Part shown: positions 41,451 through 49,946 of the stretch, piece by piece
How the letters are laid out: every line of letters starts with the position of its first letter
How positions within the stretch are numbered: position 1 is the stretch's first letter
NCBI RefSeq assembly: GCF_003418935.1
Contig: NZ_QVMT01000009.1
Coordinates: forward strand, 186,001 to 250,000
Direction: 5' to 3'
Origin: Emticicia sp. C21
GTDB taxonomy: Bacteria > Bacteroidota > Bacteroidia > Cytophagales > Spirosomataceae
DNA: 64,000 nt
Notes under the pieces: model-generated
What the model saw: only the letters and a program-made list of their open reading frames with translations
Databases searched by the model: none
What the model was told of the DNA's origin: nothing
Translations under genes and position numbers: made by a program

Positions 41451-43322
41451 TTAACAACCACACGGGAACTTCATTCTTAGAGCTTTATTTTTATCAATAA
41501 AGTTGCTCCATAAGCTTGGTTTTGGAATAAAAACCACTCTTCCGGCCCCCGGAATCACAGTACTTTGTGTAGGTTGTCCTATTTTATTAACAATTTGTTT
41601 ATACATTTTTTCTGGAATCAGATCAATACATAAATTGATACCTGCAAAATCATTGTATTGAAAATACTTAACAAAGTATGCCAGTTGCTCGTCTGAAAAG
41701 TCATTAATAATTCTGGAAGCATTCCGCCAATCTCTGGAGTCAGGTTCAGTCAGATTTCCTACACCTATATCAACAAAACCCTTAATCGCCGCCGGATGAA
41801 TATGGCTATAATAACCTCCTATCACCTTTTTATGATGAAAGCGTCTTAGGGCATATACATTACACGTTTTCTGAAAAATCGGACAAAGATTTTCTTTTAA
41901 GCCTGTCCCATCCCCTCCTACCACGCAAAACGGAAAATCTAAAACTGCTTCACCTTTTTGCTTTTCAACTTCAGACATATAGTTGAAAAAATTCTTATCG
42001 ACTATGTATGTTTTTTTATTGTACAAAAATCGATAAACAACCACACCCTCTATCAAAAATAATACTGTTAAGACTCCTATTAATATTTTAGGTATTCTTA
42101 CCCGATATAAATCAAGAGGTAATAAAAAGCAACAAAAAATAACCGGTAATATTGAGGTAAACCTTGATGGTACTCTATTAAAAGTCCCCCAAGGAAAAAT
42201 CTTTAGTGTCGGAACCCTATTTGGATGATAAAAGGTTGAAATGACCAGTAAAATCGCTAAGGGTAAAAACACCAGCCAATATTTCTTCCAATTCGAAAAG
42301 AACCCTAAAATACCTAGTCCTAAACAAAACCATCCAGGGCTCCCTGAACCCAACCCCTCGGGCATATCTCTTAATATTTCAGTTAATGGATTTTGTGTGG
42401 CATTAAAAAAAGGAAAATACGGAAACAGCATTCTTAACGGATGACTCCAAAGGTGTGGTGATTCTGCATTGTCAAAATGCAATGACTGTGACTCTCGATA
42501 AATCTGCCACACAATTGGTAAGTAAAAATACAATACCAAAAATGATGGAACAGCTAGTAATACATACAAACCTAGACTTGCCTTAATCTCTTTAAACCAA
42601 TTGGTGAAATATAACCCTAATTGATTTTCGTGCTTCCTATACCTTTTAATTAAGACAACGACTACCACCAATAAACTTAAAACAAAACTTGTTAAAGCAA
42701 ATCCACAGATATAACCTAAGTTCATTCCAAGTGTAGCTATCAACAGAAAAGCTTTCAAAAACACCCATTTCAGAGAAATGCTCTCTCGCAGAATAATCCT
42801 TTTCGTTAATACAAAATCAGAAAAAATACTTAGGATTGTCCAATGAATAGTACTATGATTAAAATGGTGTGGGTATTTGTTGAGTGCATAGAAATTAAAA
42901 AATGTCACTACAAAACCTACAAAAAAAGCTTTCTCTGCGCCAAATTCTTTCTTCAACAAAACATACGAACCTAAAAATGAAATCACAAGGCTTAAAACAT
43001 AATAGTAGTTCAGCCATGCGCCATGTCCCCAGTTTTTGTAAAAAAAAGCAAACCAATAATTGCTTTCGAGCGACCAGTCAGAAAAAGCCTGTGTAGTACC
43101 AAAAGGATAAAATGTCTGATTCTGCTGAAGTGCAATTTGTGGAAAGATATCGAAATGGATATTCTGAGATAAAAAATAGCCCACATATTCCCATTCGTCC
43201 ACATCTCCACCTCCTGTTAGTGGTAAGCTGAAATTTCTGATAAAGAAAACTCCATAAATGACAGGAAGTAAAATTGCAATAAAAATAAAAATCTGATTTT
43301 GCCTTGATGCTCGAAAGTCCAT
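41451..43322 (-). CDS. Polytopic membrane protein, GT-C/YfhO-like
   Basis: A 623-residue inner-membrane protein with about 12 hydrophobic segments, the first at residues 11-29 (IFIFIAILLPVIYGVFFI) and the last near 415-440 (ILIGVLTVLFLIEGVVVYRF), then a soluble C-terminal part of about 180 residues (DKNFFNYMSEVEKQKGEAVLDFPFCV...). The first periplasmic loop holds GGGDVDEWEYVGYFL with paired acidic residues, as in GT-C glycosyltransferases that use polyprenyl-phosphate sugars. The family is not recognised exactly. Promoter TACATTTG at 43358-43365. The FdtA-like cupin downstream supports a surface-glycan role. Confidence 0.78.
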   Translation of the reverse strand: MDFRASRQNQIFIFIAILLPVIYGVFFIRNFSLPLTGGGDVDEWEYVGYFLSQNIHFDIFPQIALQQNQTFYPFGTTQAFSDWSLESNYWFAFFYKNWGHGAWLNYYYVLSLVISFLGSYVLLKKEFGAEKAFFVGFVVTFFNFYALNKYPHHFNHSTIHWTILSIFSDFVLTKRIILRESISLKWVFLKAFLLIATLGMNLGYICGFALTSFVLSLLVVVVVLIKRYRKHENQLGLYFTNWFKEIKASLGLYVLLAVPSFLVLYFYLPIVWQIYRESQSLHFDNAESPHLWSHPLRMLFPYFPFFNATQNPLTEILRDMPEGLGSGSPGWFCLGLGILGFFSNWKKYWLVFLPLAILLVISTFYHPNRVPTLKIFPWGTFNRVPSRFTSILPVIFCCFLLPLDLYRVRIPKILIGVLTVLFLIEGVVVYRFLYNKKTYIVDKNFFNYMSEVEKQKGEAVLDFPFCVVGGDGTGLKENLCPIFQKTCNVYALRRFHHKKVIGGYYSHIHPAAIKGFVDIGVGNLTEPDSRDWRNASRIINDFSDEQLAYFVKYFQYNDFAGINLCIDLIPEKMYKQIVNKIGQPTQSTVIPGAGRVVFIPKPSLWSNFIDKNKALRMKFPCGC

Positions 43323-43357
43323 TCAATGTGTTGCTATCCTGAAAGAGAACTAAAACA

Positions 43358-43365
43358 CAAATGTA
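43358..43365 (-). promoter_or_regulatory. -7 promoter element of the polytopic membrane protein gene
   Basis: Minus-strand TACATTTG, 36 bases upstream of the ATG at 43322. Confidence 0.7.
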
Positions 43366-43443
43366 CCAATTTTATCAGAACCTTTCTAATTTTATGGATT
43401 GACAAGACTTCTATGAAAAAGGTTGTAATACCTTGAAAGTATT

Positions 43444-43908
43444 TTATAATAATGGTATAGGACGCACTGTTCTCTCCTCTAATGAAATAAAAGTTTCAGT
43501 ACGCTGAATGCCCTGAACTTTTTGTACCTTATCGTGGAGGACTTCCCGAAGATGAAGCGTATCCCGACAAACTATCTTGGCAAAGATACTATACATACCA
43601 GTAGTATAGTTAATACTAACTACTTCTGGTATTTTTTCGAGTTGGTCGGCCACCTCATCATATAGTGAACTTTTATCTAAGTATATGCCAATGAATGCGC
43701 TTATGTCCCATCCTAGTTTAACAGGGTCAACAATCAGTTGCGAACCTTTTACAATGCCCATTTGTTCCATTTTTGCCATCCTGACATGCACGGTTCCTCC
43801 TGAAACAAAGATTTTCTCGCCAATAGTAGTATATGGCATCTTGGCATCCTGCATTAATAATGATAAAATCTTCAAATCTGTTTTATCAATTTCTAAATTT
43901 TTGTCCAT
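43444..43908 (-). CDS. Lrp/AsnC family transcriptional regulator
   Basis: About 154 residues from MDKNLEIDK. The N-terminal helix-turn-helix is IDKTDLKILSLLMQDAKMPYTTIGEKIFVSGGTVHVRMAKMEQMGIV, and the C-terminal RAM ligand-binding domain follows (GWDISAFIGIYLDKS, EVVSINYTTGMYSIFAKIVCRDT). It probably senses an amino acid. Upstream ATGs at 43917 and 43938 are possible but would add only a few non-conserved residues. It is divergent from the structured RNA gene; no target site is evident. Confidence 0.93.
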   Translation of the reverse strand: MDKNLEIDKTDLKILSLLMQDAKMPYTTIGEKIFVSGGTVHVRMAKMEQMGIVKGSQLIVDPVKLGWDISAFIGIYLDKSSLYDEVADQLEKIPEVVSINYTTGMYSIFAKIVCRDTLHLREVLHDKVQKVQGIQRTETFISLEERTVRPIPLL

Positions 43909-44018
43909 TGAAAGCATATGTTTTTGCGAATTTATCAATAATTATATTTAATAATTAATAATTATCTAAATATTTGAGAAAATTTATAAAAAATTTGCAA
44001 TTAAACAGATTTATGTCG

Positions 44019-44026
44019 TAACTTTG
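44019..44026 (+). promoter_or_regulatory. Promoter of the tRNA-like RNA
   Basis: The -7 element TAACTTTG, with TTTG at 43994-43997 as -33 (21-base spacing), fits the Bacteroidota promoter. It predicts a transcript start near 44032, 35 bases before the tRNA-like acceptor stem. Confidence 0.75.
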
Positions 44027-44031
44027 TAATG

Positions 44032-44277
44032 TCAAAGCGAGAGAAAAACAGCCTTGGCGATGATAATGTAAGGTGATGAAATTGGCAGCCATGCCCTCCT
44101 GTCTCGGGGGTGGTGATAATAGGACAAACGCAGCATAAAGCCGGACAATTTTAGTCGACTGGGATTGACCACCAAAATTTGTACTGTGGCTAACTACACC
44201 GTGGGCGGTTCGAGTCCCCCTCTTACAGCGTGAAGTATGAAAGATTTATGATTAAATTTCTTTCATACTTTTTTTTT
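44032..44277 (+). ncRNA. Stand-alone structured RNA with tRNA-like ends and a large variable-arm insert
   Basis: Between a good promoter and a strong terminator, with no ORF. A tRNA-like fold can be drawn. Acceptor stem: TGTAAGG (44067-44073) with TCTTACA (44221-44227), 7 bp with one G-U, then G228 as discriminator position. D-like arm: ATG/CAT with AAATTGGCAGC loop (44076-44092). Anticodon-like arm: CCCTC / GGGGG with loop CTGTCTC (44094-44110), placing GTC at the anticodon. T-like arm: GGCGG TTCGAGT CCCCC (44204-44220) with one C-C mismatch. Between them lies a 93-base insert (44111-44203), closed by GGTG/CACC and containing an ACAATTTT/AAAATTTGT helix. CCA is not encoded, and residue 37 is T rather than a purine, so a normal Asp tRNA is doubtful. 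It could be a degenerate tRNA, a regulatory tRNA-like RNA, or a known class (for example 6S-like) I do not recognise. Confidence 0.7.
44233..44277 (+). terminator. Rho-independent terminator of the tRNA-like RNA
   Basis: AAGTATGAAAGA and TCTTTCATACTT form a perfect 12-bp stem, followed by nine T. It begins 5 bases after the tRNA-like 3' end. Confidence 0.92.
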
Positions 44278-44339
44278 AAGTATGTTTGCTTAACAAAAAC
44301 ATTATTTGGTTTTTAGTTTGTTGATGAAGTGTAATTGCG

Positions 44340-44374
44340 ACACGCAGTTCCAAATTGAGGATTGCGTGTTTTTT
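44340..44374 (+). terminator. Second hairpin-T-run downstream, possible back-up terminator or DUF819 leader
   Basis: ACACGCA and TGCGTGT form a 7-bp stem (plus an inner TCC/GGA), followed by six T, about 110 bases upstream of the DUF819 ATG. No separate gene lies between the two hairpins, so it may be a fail-safe terminator or a leader attenuator. Confidence 0.6.
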
Positions 44375-44482
44375 ATTTGAAGCTTTTTTGCTATTTTTCG
44401 TATGAATCAGAGCCATTTTACGATGATTCTTAATTTACCTATCTTATAGAATAATCAACAAAGAAAATCAAACCCTCATTGG

Positions 44483-45721
44483 ATGACCCCGAACTCTCCT
44501 CTATTTATAAATGACGCCATTGCACTTGGCATCCTTCTTGGTACACTAGCCCTTATCTTTTATTCAACCAGAGTTAAAGCCTTTGAGAAAATCTATAAAA
44601 TCGTTCCGCCCATTTTATTATGTTTCTTTATTCCAGGTTTATTCAGCTCTTTTAATATTATATCAGCCGAGCAATCACAATTAGATGAGACTGCGTCCAG
44701 ATTTTTATTGCCAACCTGTCTAGTATTCTTTACGTTGGGAATTGACTTTCAGGCTATTAAGCGTTTAGGAGGAAAAGCAATATTTGTTTTTCTGGTCGGG
44801 GCTATAGGTGTAATGATTGGTGGCCCTTTGGCGTTGTGGATTGGCAAAAATATTGACCCTGGCTTTTTAAACAGGAATGGTGAAGAAGTATGGAGGGGAT
44901 TAGCAACCATAGCTGGGAGTTGGACAGGAGGCAATGCTAATCAATTGGCGCTAAAAGAAGTATTTCAGCCCGCTCCCAACGTTTTCGCCCAAACGAGTGT
45001 CATAGATGTATTGTTTGCTGAATTATGGCTGGGGTTATTATTATATTTTGTTGGAAGGGCCAAATTGATTGATAAACAAATGAAAGCCGATTCATCAGTC
45101 ATTGAGGAAATCAGAATTAAAGTTGAGAATACTAGTGCGCAACAAAAAAATCCTGATTTTCAGGAATTGATTATTTTACTGGCTGTAGGTTTTGGAATTA
45201 CTGCTGTTTCCCATTTCATTGCTGACATCATCGCGCCTTTTATTGAGCAAAATTACCCAATGTTGAAAGCATATAGTCTGGCATCAAAATCTTTCTGGAT
45301 TGTGACCATTGCTTCTTCTTCGGGTTTAATATTATCAACAACCAAAGCCCGGAAATTAGAAACCTGGGGAGCAACTAAATTTGGTACTTTGTTTTTGTAT
45401 ATGCTGATTGCAACCATAGGTATGCAATTGCATATTTTTGATGCTTTTCAGAATCCTACCTTATTTATTGTTGGTTTAATCTGGATTCTAACACATGCTA
45501 TTTTTATTTTAATAGCGGCAAGAATGGTGAGAGCTCCATTCTTTTTTACGGCAGTTGGCTCACAGGCCAATGTCGGTGGCGTGGCTTCAGCCTCAGTTGT
45601 TGCCGCCGCTTTTCACCCGTCTTTGGCACCAATTGGAGTACTATTGGCTATCTTAGGAAATGCTATTGGTACGTATTGTGGATATGTTACGGGTCTAATT
45701 ATGCAATGGATTGCAAATTAG
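44483..45721 (+). CDS. DUF819 family integral membrane protein
   Basis: A 412-residue inner-membrane protein with about ten to twelve hydrophobic helices. Family segments: KIVPPILLCFFIPGLFSSFNII, FLLPTCLVFFTLGIDFQAIKRLGGKAIFVFLVGAIGVMIGGPLALWI, the conserved LATIAGSWTGGNANQLALKEVF, and near the end FFFTAVGSQANVGGVASASVVAAAFHP...GVLLAILGNAIGTYCGY. The paired glycine-rich Asn motifs (GGNAN, ANVGG) resemble transporter re-entrant loops of an inverted-repeat fold. Substrate unknown. The Wzi-like gene follows 65 bases later in the same direction. Confidence 0.93.
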   Translation: MTPNSPLFINDAIALGILLGTLALIFYSTRVKAFEKIYKIVPPILLCFFIPGLFSSFNIISAEQSQLDETASRFLLPTCLVFFTLGIDFQAIKRLGGKAIFVFLVGAIGVMIGGPLALWIGKNIDPGFLNRNGEEVWRGLATIAGSWTGGNANQLALKEVFQPAPNVFAQTSVIDVLFAELWLGLLLYFVGRAKLIDKQMKADSSVIEEIRIKVENTSAQQKNPDFQELIILLAVGFGITAVSHFIADIIAPFIEQNYPMLKAYSLASKSFWIVTIASSSGLILSTTKARKLETWGATKFGTLFLYMLIATIGMQLHIFDAFQNPTLFIVGLIWILTHAIFILIAARMVRAPFFFTAVGSQANVGGVASASVVAAAFHPSLAPIGVLLAILGNAIGTYCGYVTGLIMQWIAN

Positions 45722-45786
45722 GCATTGTTTTTGTCTGGTATTTAGTATTAGAATGCGACCCAAGAAGTAGCCCCAAAAATGCAGTA

Positions 45787-47259
45787 ATGAAAATCTTTAC
45801 CGCTGTACTAACATTTCTTATTACTACTGCTGTGTTTGCTCAGGAAAAACAGCTCAAAAACAAATTCAATTATGAATTTGAAGTAGGAGGCTATTTTTCT
45901 CTTACTAATAAATTACCTTTCTGGCAAGCAAGTAATCAATTCGGAAGTATTCCTAAAGAACTCCCCGCCTTTCTTTGCCGTCAGATTTTAAAAACTAAAA
46001 AAGACACACTCAATAAATTTTTCAGACTTGATTATGGTGCTGAATTGGTAACTCTTCTGGGCAGACAGCCCCAGCTAATTGTGCCGGAAGGTTATATATC
46101 TGCCAAAATCGGAGCCTTTCAGATTTACGGCGGACGTAGAAAAGAGATATATGGATTAGTTGATACTACCCTTAGTTCAGGCTCAATTTCATGGTCGGGA
46201 AATGCCTTACCGCTACCCAGAGTTCAGATTGGTATCCCTAATTATACCATGTTATTTTTTAAATGGCTTAGTTTTAAAGGGACTTTTGCCCATGCCTGGT
46301 TTGGTGAGCAAAATTATGCAAAAGGTTATTATCTGCATCAGAAGTCTTTCTTTTTAAGATTGGGTGCACCATCGGCCAAAGTAAAACTTTTTGGTGGGAT
46401 TGTTCATAATGTACAATGGGGAGGCACCCCTAAAGTAAAATTACCAGAGGGAGATGACAGATTATTTAACGGCAAATTTCCAGAAGACTGGTTTGTTTAT
46501 GGCAATGTGGTATTTCCGTTTAAAAAAATATGGGGTATGATACCTAAGTATGAAGAATACAACAAGTTTGAATTAGGAAATCGTTTTGGAAATCACCTGG
46601 GTTCAATGGATGCCGGAGCAGAAATTACAATTAAGAAAAGTAGGTTACTACTATACAAACAATTCATTTTTGATGATGGACAGCTTTTTGGCTTTACTAA
46701 TACGGATGATGGTCTCTATGGGATAAGTCTTACACCCAACAAATCGGCATTTAAAAAAATAGTATTTGAATATCTTTATACTAAAAATCAGGGGCATTAT
46801 GTGGCTGCATTCGGAAGGCTTCTAGGCTTGTCTGACAGACACCCAAATGAAGAAAATTTCATCTTCAATCATCAACAATATCTGGATGGATGGTCATATA
46901 ATCGTAATACAATTGGTACACCATTCTTAACACCGGAGGAAAACTTAAGATCAGAAAAACAGGTAGATAATAATTATATTTTCGTCAATAATAATCGTGT
47001 CTGGGCTTGTTATTTAGGTTTAGCGAACCAGATTGGCACTATTAATTTTACGAATAGAATATCTTATAGTAAAAACTTTGGTTCGTACGATGTAATCGGT
47101 AAACCCATTACTCCTGTGACACAAATATCTTATAGTGTCAATACAGCTATTCCTCTAAATAAATTAAAAGCCTTCTTAAATGTGAATATTGCTGTTGATC
47201 ATGGAGATTTAATCAGAGATAATTTTGGTTCTTATGTTTCGATTGTTAAAAGATGGTAA
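45787..47259 (+). CDS. Capsule assembly Wzi-like outer-membrane protein
   Basis: About 490 residues starting at the ATG at 45787, where a signal peptide begins (MKIFTAVLTFLITTAVFAQ); the longer open frame overlaps DUF819 and is rejected. The mature protein is rich in amphipathic beta strands with aromatic girdles (KLPFWQASNQFGSIP, GAFQIYGGRRKEIYGL, SFFLRLGAPSAKVKLFGGIVHNVQWGG), as in Wzi, an 18-strand barrel that anchors capsule at the cell surface. FVYGNVVFP and YLYTKNQGHYV continue the barrel. No capsule export genes are adjacent. Function by family resemblance. Confidence 0.85.
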   Translation: MKIFTAVLTFLITTAVFAQEKQLKNKFNYEFEVGGYFSLTNKLPFWQASNQFGSIPKELPAFLCRQILKTKKDTLNKFFRLDYGAELVTLLGRQPQLIVPEGYISAKIGAFQIYGGRRKEIYGLVDTTLSSGSISWSGNALPLPRVQIGIPNYTMLFFKWLSFKGTFAHAWFGEQNYAKGYYLHQKSFFLRLGAPSAKVKLFGGIVHNVQWGGTPKVKLPEGDDRLFNGKFPEDWFVYGNVVFPFKKIWGMIPKYEEYNKFELGNRFGNHLGSMDAGAEITIKKSRLLLYKQFIFDDGQLFGFTNTDDGLYGISLTPNKSAFKKIVFEYLYTKNQGHYVAAFGRLLGLSDRHPNEENFIFNHQQYLDGWSYNRNTIGTPFLTPEENLRSEKQVDNNYIFVNNNRVWACYLGLANQIGTINFTNRISYSKNFGSYDVIGKPITPVTQISYSVNTAIPLNKLKAFLNVNIAVDHGDLIRDNFGSYVSIVKRW

Positions 47260-47339
47260 ATTTCTATAAGTACTTAAAACGCTTCAATTTCTTTCTATTC
47301 TGACTTCTTTTTGCGTAAGTTTATAGCAAAACCCTATAC

Positions 47340-48200
47340 ATGAAAAAAATTAGCCTTTTTGTTTTCCTGATAACTACATCTTTTCAATTATTTGCTCAGA
47401 GCGAAAAAGTCCAGATTGCTTTTCTTGGAGTTTTTCATATGGGCGAAACTCCTGATTATAAGCAGGGTTCACTCACTGATTTACTTTCCCCGAATCGTCA
47501 ACAACAAATTTCAGAAGTAGTTGATGCTCTGGCTAAATTTAAGCCAGATAAAATTTTTGTGGAGAATACACCTGATACGCAACCTTTCTGGGATAATGTC
47601 TATAAAAATTATCAGAGGGGTATTAAGCCGACAGAACGTAACGTAGAGTACAATGAAATTTATCAACTGGGAATAAAAACTGCGCAAAAAATTAATCTTC
47701 CTATTGGTGTAACATGCATTAATTATGTACAGGCTGAGTTAGTATCAGGATTAAAATTAGCAAGAAACAAATTAGATACATTAACAAGCTTTTATTCTCA
47801 TGAATTAGAAAGAAAACGCCCGTCTTATGATGCGTATTTTAAGGCTAATCCAAGTGTAAATAAAGCTCTGAAAGATTATCTGGCCAGATATGAAACCTGG
47901 AAAAATTTAAGCATTAAAGACCATTTGATACTATTGAACTCAGAAGAAAGTGTGTCTACCTTACATTATTTCAATATAACGGGTTGGATGGATACCAATA
48001 CGAATGGTTATGGTGCCGAATTTACAGCAAAGGAGTATTTCCGGAATACCAAAATTCTCCAGAATATACTCCTTCGTGTCAGTCCTTCTGACCATAAATT
48101 ATTAGTTATTATTGGTGGCGGGCATATTCAGGTATTAAGAGATATGCTGAAAACCCACCCTTATTTTGAGGTGATTGATGCCACTACTTTATTGAAGTAA
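47340..48200 (+). CDS. Secreted DUF5694 protein
   Basis: A 286-residue exported protein (MKKISLFVFLITTSFQLFAQ). It shows the DUF5694 pattern: IAFLGVFHMGETPDYKQG near residue 28, FKPDKIFVENTPDTQPFWDN near 70, and a late VIIGGGHIQVLRDML with a His. The His and Glu arrangement (F-H-M-G, V-E-N, G-G-H-I-Q) resembles TraB/Tiki-like metallopeptidase folds, although no activity is established. It overlaps the 3' end of the convergent isomerase gene by 12 bases. Confidence 0.87.
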   Translation: MKKISLFVFLITTSFQLFAQSEKVQIAFLGVFHMGETPDYKQGSLTDLLSPNRQQQISEVVDALAKFKPDKIFVENTPDTQPFWDNVYKNYQRGIKPTERNVEYNEIYQLGIKTAQKINLPIGVTCINYVQAELVSGLKLARNKLDTLTSFYSHELERKRPSYDAYFKANPSVNKALKDYLARYETWKNLSIKDHLILLNSEESVSTLHYFNITGWMDTNTNGYGAEFTAKEYFRNTKILQNILLRVSPSDHKLLVIIGGGHIQVLRDMLKTHPYFEVIDATTLLK

Positions 48201-48908
48201 TGATGCAGCTGCTTTATCAATCCAGATATGTCCGTTAATATGTTTTTTGAAAACTGTAGCCGGTAGATTGATATTTGGGTCCTGAATTATTACTTCTTGA
48301 ATAATCTCAGCCTTTCTCTCTCCGGTGGCAATCATAATAGCAGTTTTAGCTTCTAATAAATGTTTTAGACCTATCGTGATTCCCTGAGTAAGTTCGGTAC
48401 TTTCATTAAAATATTTTTGCCCTGTACTTATCGTAATTTCTGCCAGTTTTGATACATGGCAGTATAAGTCAAAGCTGGTTCCAGGTTCATTTAATCCTAT
48501 ATGTCCATTTAAGCCTACCCCAACGATAATAAAATCAATTCCTCCTTTCTCAAAAATCAATTTGTCTACTCTCTCGCACTCACTTTGTAAATCATCAGTC
48601 ATTGATTCGAAAAAGGTATATTGAGCTGGACTGACATTCAATGGTTTCAACAGATTTTCTTCGACTATATATCGGCAACTGCCCTCGCTTGTAGCTGGTA
48701 CTCCTACCCATTCATCTAAGCCGATGACAGTAACCTGATCAAAATCACCTGGTTGAGCCAATTCAACAATTTTTTTATAGGTTTTTACAGGTGTATCTCC
48801 TGAGGTAAGAATGAGTGTGGCAGTTGGTTTTTCTCTTACCAGATTAATAATAAATTTTGCAGCGGATTCAGCTAATTCTTCCGGGTCATTAAATACTTTT
48901 ACTTGCAT
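48189..48908 (-). CDS. Glucosamine/galactosamine-6-phosphate isomerase (NagB/AgaI family)
   Basis: About 239 residues from MQVKVFNDPEEL. Converts an aminosugar 6-phosphate to a ketose phosphate plus ammonia. LTSGDTPVKTY is the phosphate loop, VIGLDEWVG the region of the general base Asp, and VGLNGHIGLNEPGTSF the ring-opening motif, with Asn where NagB has Asp (N-G-H instead of D-G-H). Together with CHVSKLAE this resembles AgaI-type galactosamine-6-phosphate isomerases rather than classical NagB. The frame is open further upstream, but MQVKVF matches the family start. It overlaps the convergent DUF5694 gene by 12 bases. Confidence 0.87.
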   Translation of the reverse strand: MQVKVFNDPEELAESAAKFIINLVREKPTATLILTSGDTPVKTYKKIVELAQPGDFDQVTVIGLDEWVGVPATSEGSCRYIVEENLLKPLNVSPAQYTFFESMTDDLQSECERVDKLIFEKGGIDFIIVGVGLNGHIGLNEPGTSFDLYCHVSKLAEITISTGQKYFNESTELTQGITIGLKHLLEAKTAIMIATGERKAEIIQEVIIQDPNINLPATVFKKHINGHIWIDKAAASLLQ

Positions 48909-48977
48909 AGGATAAAGATTTTTATGATAATGATGGACTCTGATGGTTTTCACAAAAGTATTCAAAATTGTGCAGAA

Positions 48978-49862
48978 TCAACGTAGTCCACCCGTATGAA
49001 TTAACACAACAGTGCTATTATTTTTAATTTCAGTTTTCAGTAATTGGTAAAATGCAAAGAACATCTTTCCTGAATAAACGTGCTCCAGATTTATCTGATG
49101 CTTTGCTTTAAACAGCTTAATAAATGAAAGTAATTCAGGAGTTTTTTTTGCATAGCCCCCCTGATGAAAATCCCAGAAAATCATAAAGTTTTTATGAACC
49201 AGATTTTCTTTATTTTCAATTAAAGATGAGATTTCTTCTTCTAAATAGTTAGCATTTTTTAATACGCAAATTCCCATGATTTTGGTCTGAGCAGTAATAT
49301 TAATCAACCCTGCCATAGTTCCCCCTGAACCAATTGGACAAAATATGTAGTCAGGTTTATAGCCTAATTGACTAACAATCTCTTGGTACATCTCTCCCAC
49401 TCCTGCCAATGCTAATTCGTTGGTTCCACCTTCCGGTAATACATACTGGTCTTCTTTTCCATAGATTTCCAGCAATTCGGATTTGTCTCTATATGCCTCC
49501 CTTGAAACAAAATGTAATTTCATGCCATTATTATGAGCGTATTGGAGTGTAACACTGGAGGTATTATTCAGTTCATCCCCTCTAATAATCCCACTTGTTT
49601 CAAATCCAAAGAACCTACCAATGGCAGCTACTGCATATAAATGATTAGAATGCGCTCCGCCAAAGGTTATTAGTTTATTAAAACCTTGCTTTTTTGCCGC
49701 CAGAAGGTTGAATTTCAATTTTCGCCATTTGTTTCCCGAAATCTGTGGGTGAATCAGATCCTCTCTCTTTACAAACACCTTTAATGCTTTTTCTTCAAAT
49801 ATCGGGTCATTGATAAGCTCTAATGGTGAGGGTAGATTTAGTATTTTTTCAAAATCAAGCAT
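48978..49862 (-). CDS. PLP-dependent 1-aminocyclopropane-1-carboxylate deaminase / D-cysteine desulfhydrase family enzyme
   Basis: About 294 residues from the ATG at 49862 (MLDFEKILN), a fold-type II PLP enzyme. The PLP Lys lies in QISGNKWRKLKFNLL near residue 46. ITFGGAHSNHLYAVAA is the cofactor-phosphate or substrate loop, and CPIGSGGTMAGL the glycine-rich phosphate-binding loop. Members deaminate ACC or D-cysteine; this short Bacteroidota form is more often annotated as D-cysteine desulfhydrase-like. An upstream ATG at 49889 is possible. Divergent from the pseudouridine synthase gene. Confidence 0.88.
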   Translation of the reverse strand: MLDFEKILNLPSPLELINDPIFEEKALKVFVKREDLIHPQISGNKWRKLKFNLLAAKKQGFNKLITFGGAHSNHLYAVAAIGRFFGFETSGIIRGDELNNTSSVTLQYAHNNGMKLHFVSREAYRDKSELLEIYGKEDQYVLPEGGTNELALAGVGEMYQEIVSQLGYKPDYIFCPIGSGGTMAGLINITAQTKIMGICVLKNANYLEEEISSLIENKENLVHKNFMIFWDFHQGGYAKKTPELLSFIKLFKAKHQINLEHVYSGKMFFAFYQLLKTEIKNNSTVVLIHTGGLR

Positions 49863-49946
49863 ATCTTTGTACGATGAGTCAAGGTTCAACAGCTGAAAAT
49901 GCTGGCTGAATTGGCGATTTTAAGATTTGCACCAAAATTAAAAAGA

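Noticed and set aside
43010-43326. Short open frames overlapping the start of the polytopic membrane protein gene
   Set aside because: They share the start region and strand of the real gene in other frames and show no recognisable family.
44111-44203. Group I intron in a tRNA
   Set aside because: Far too short, not located in the anticodon loop, and no group I core or splice-site pattern seen.
44067-44228. Ordinary Asp tRNA gene
   Set aside because: A 93-base insert, weak D stem, T stem mismatch and T at position 37 do not fit a functional tRNA.
45676-45786. Longer N-terminus for the Wzi-like protein
   Set aside because: It would overlap the DUF819 gene and lacks a signal peptide; the ATG at 45787 starts a clean one.
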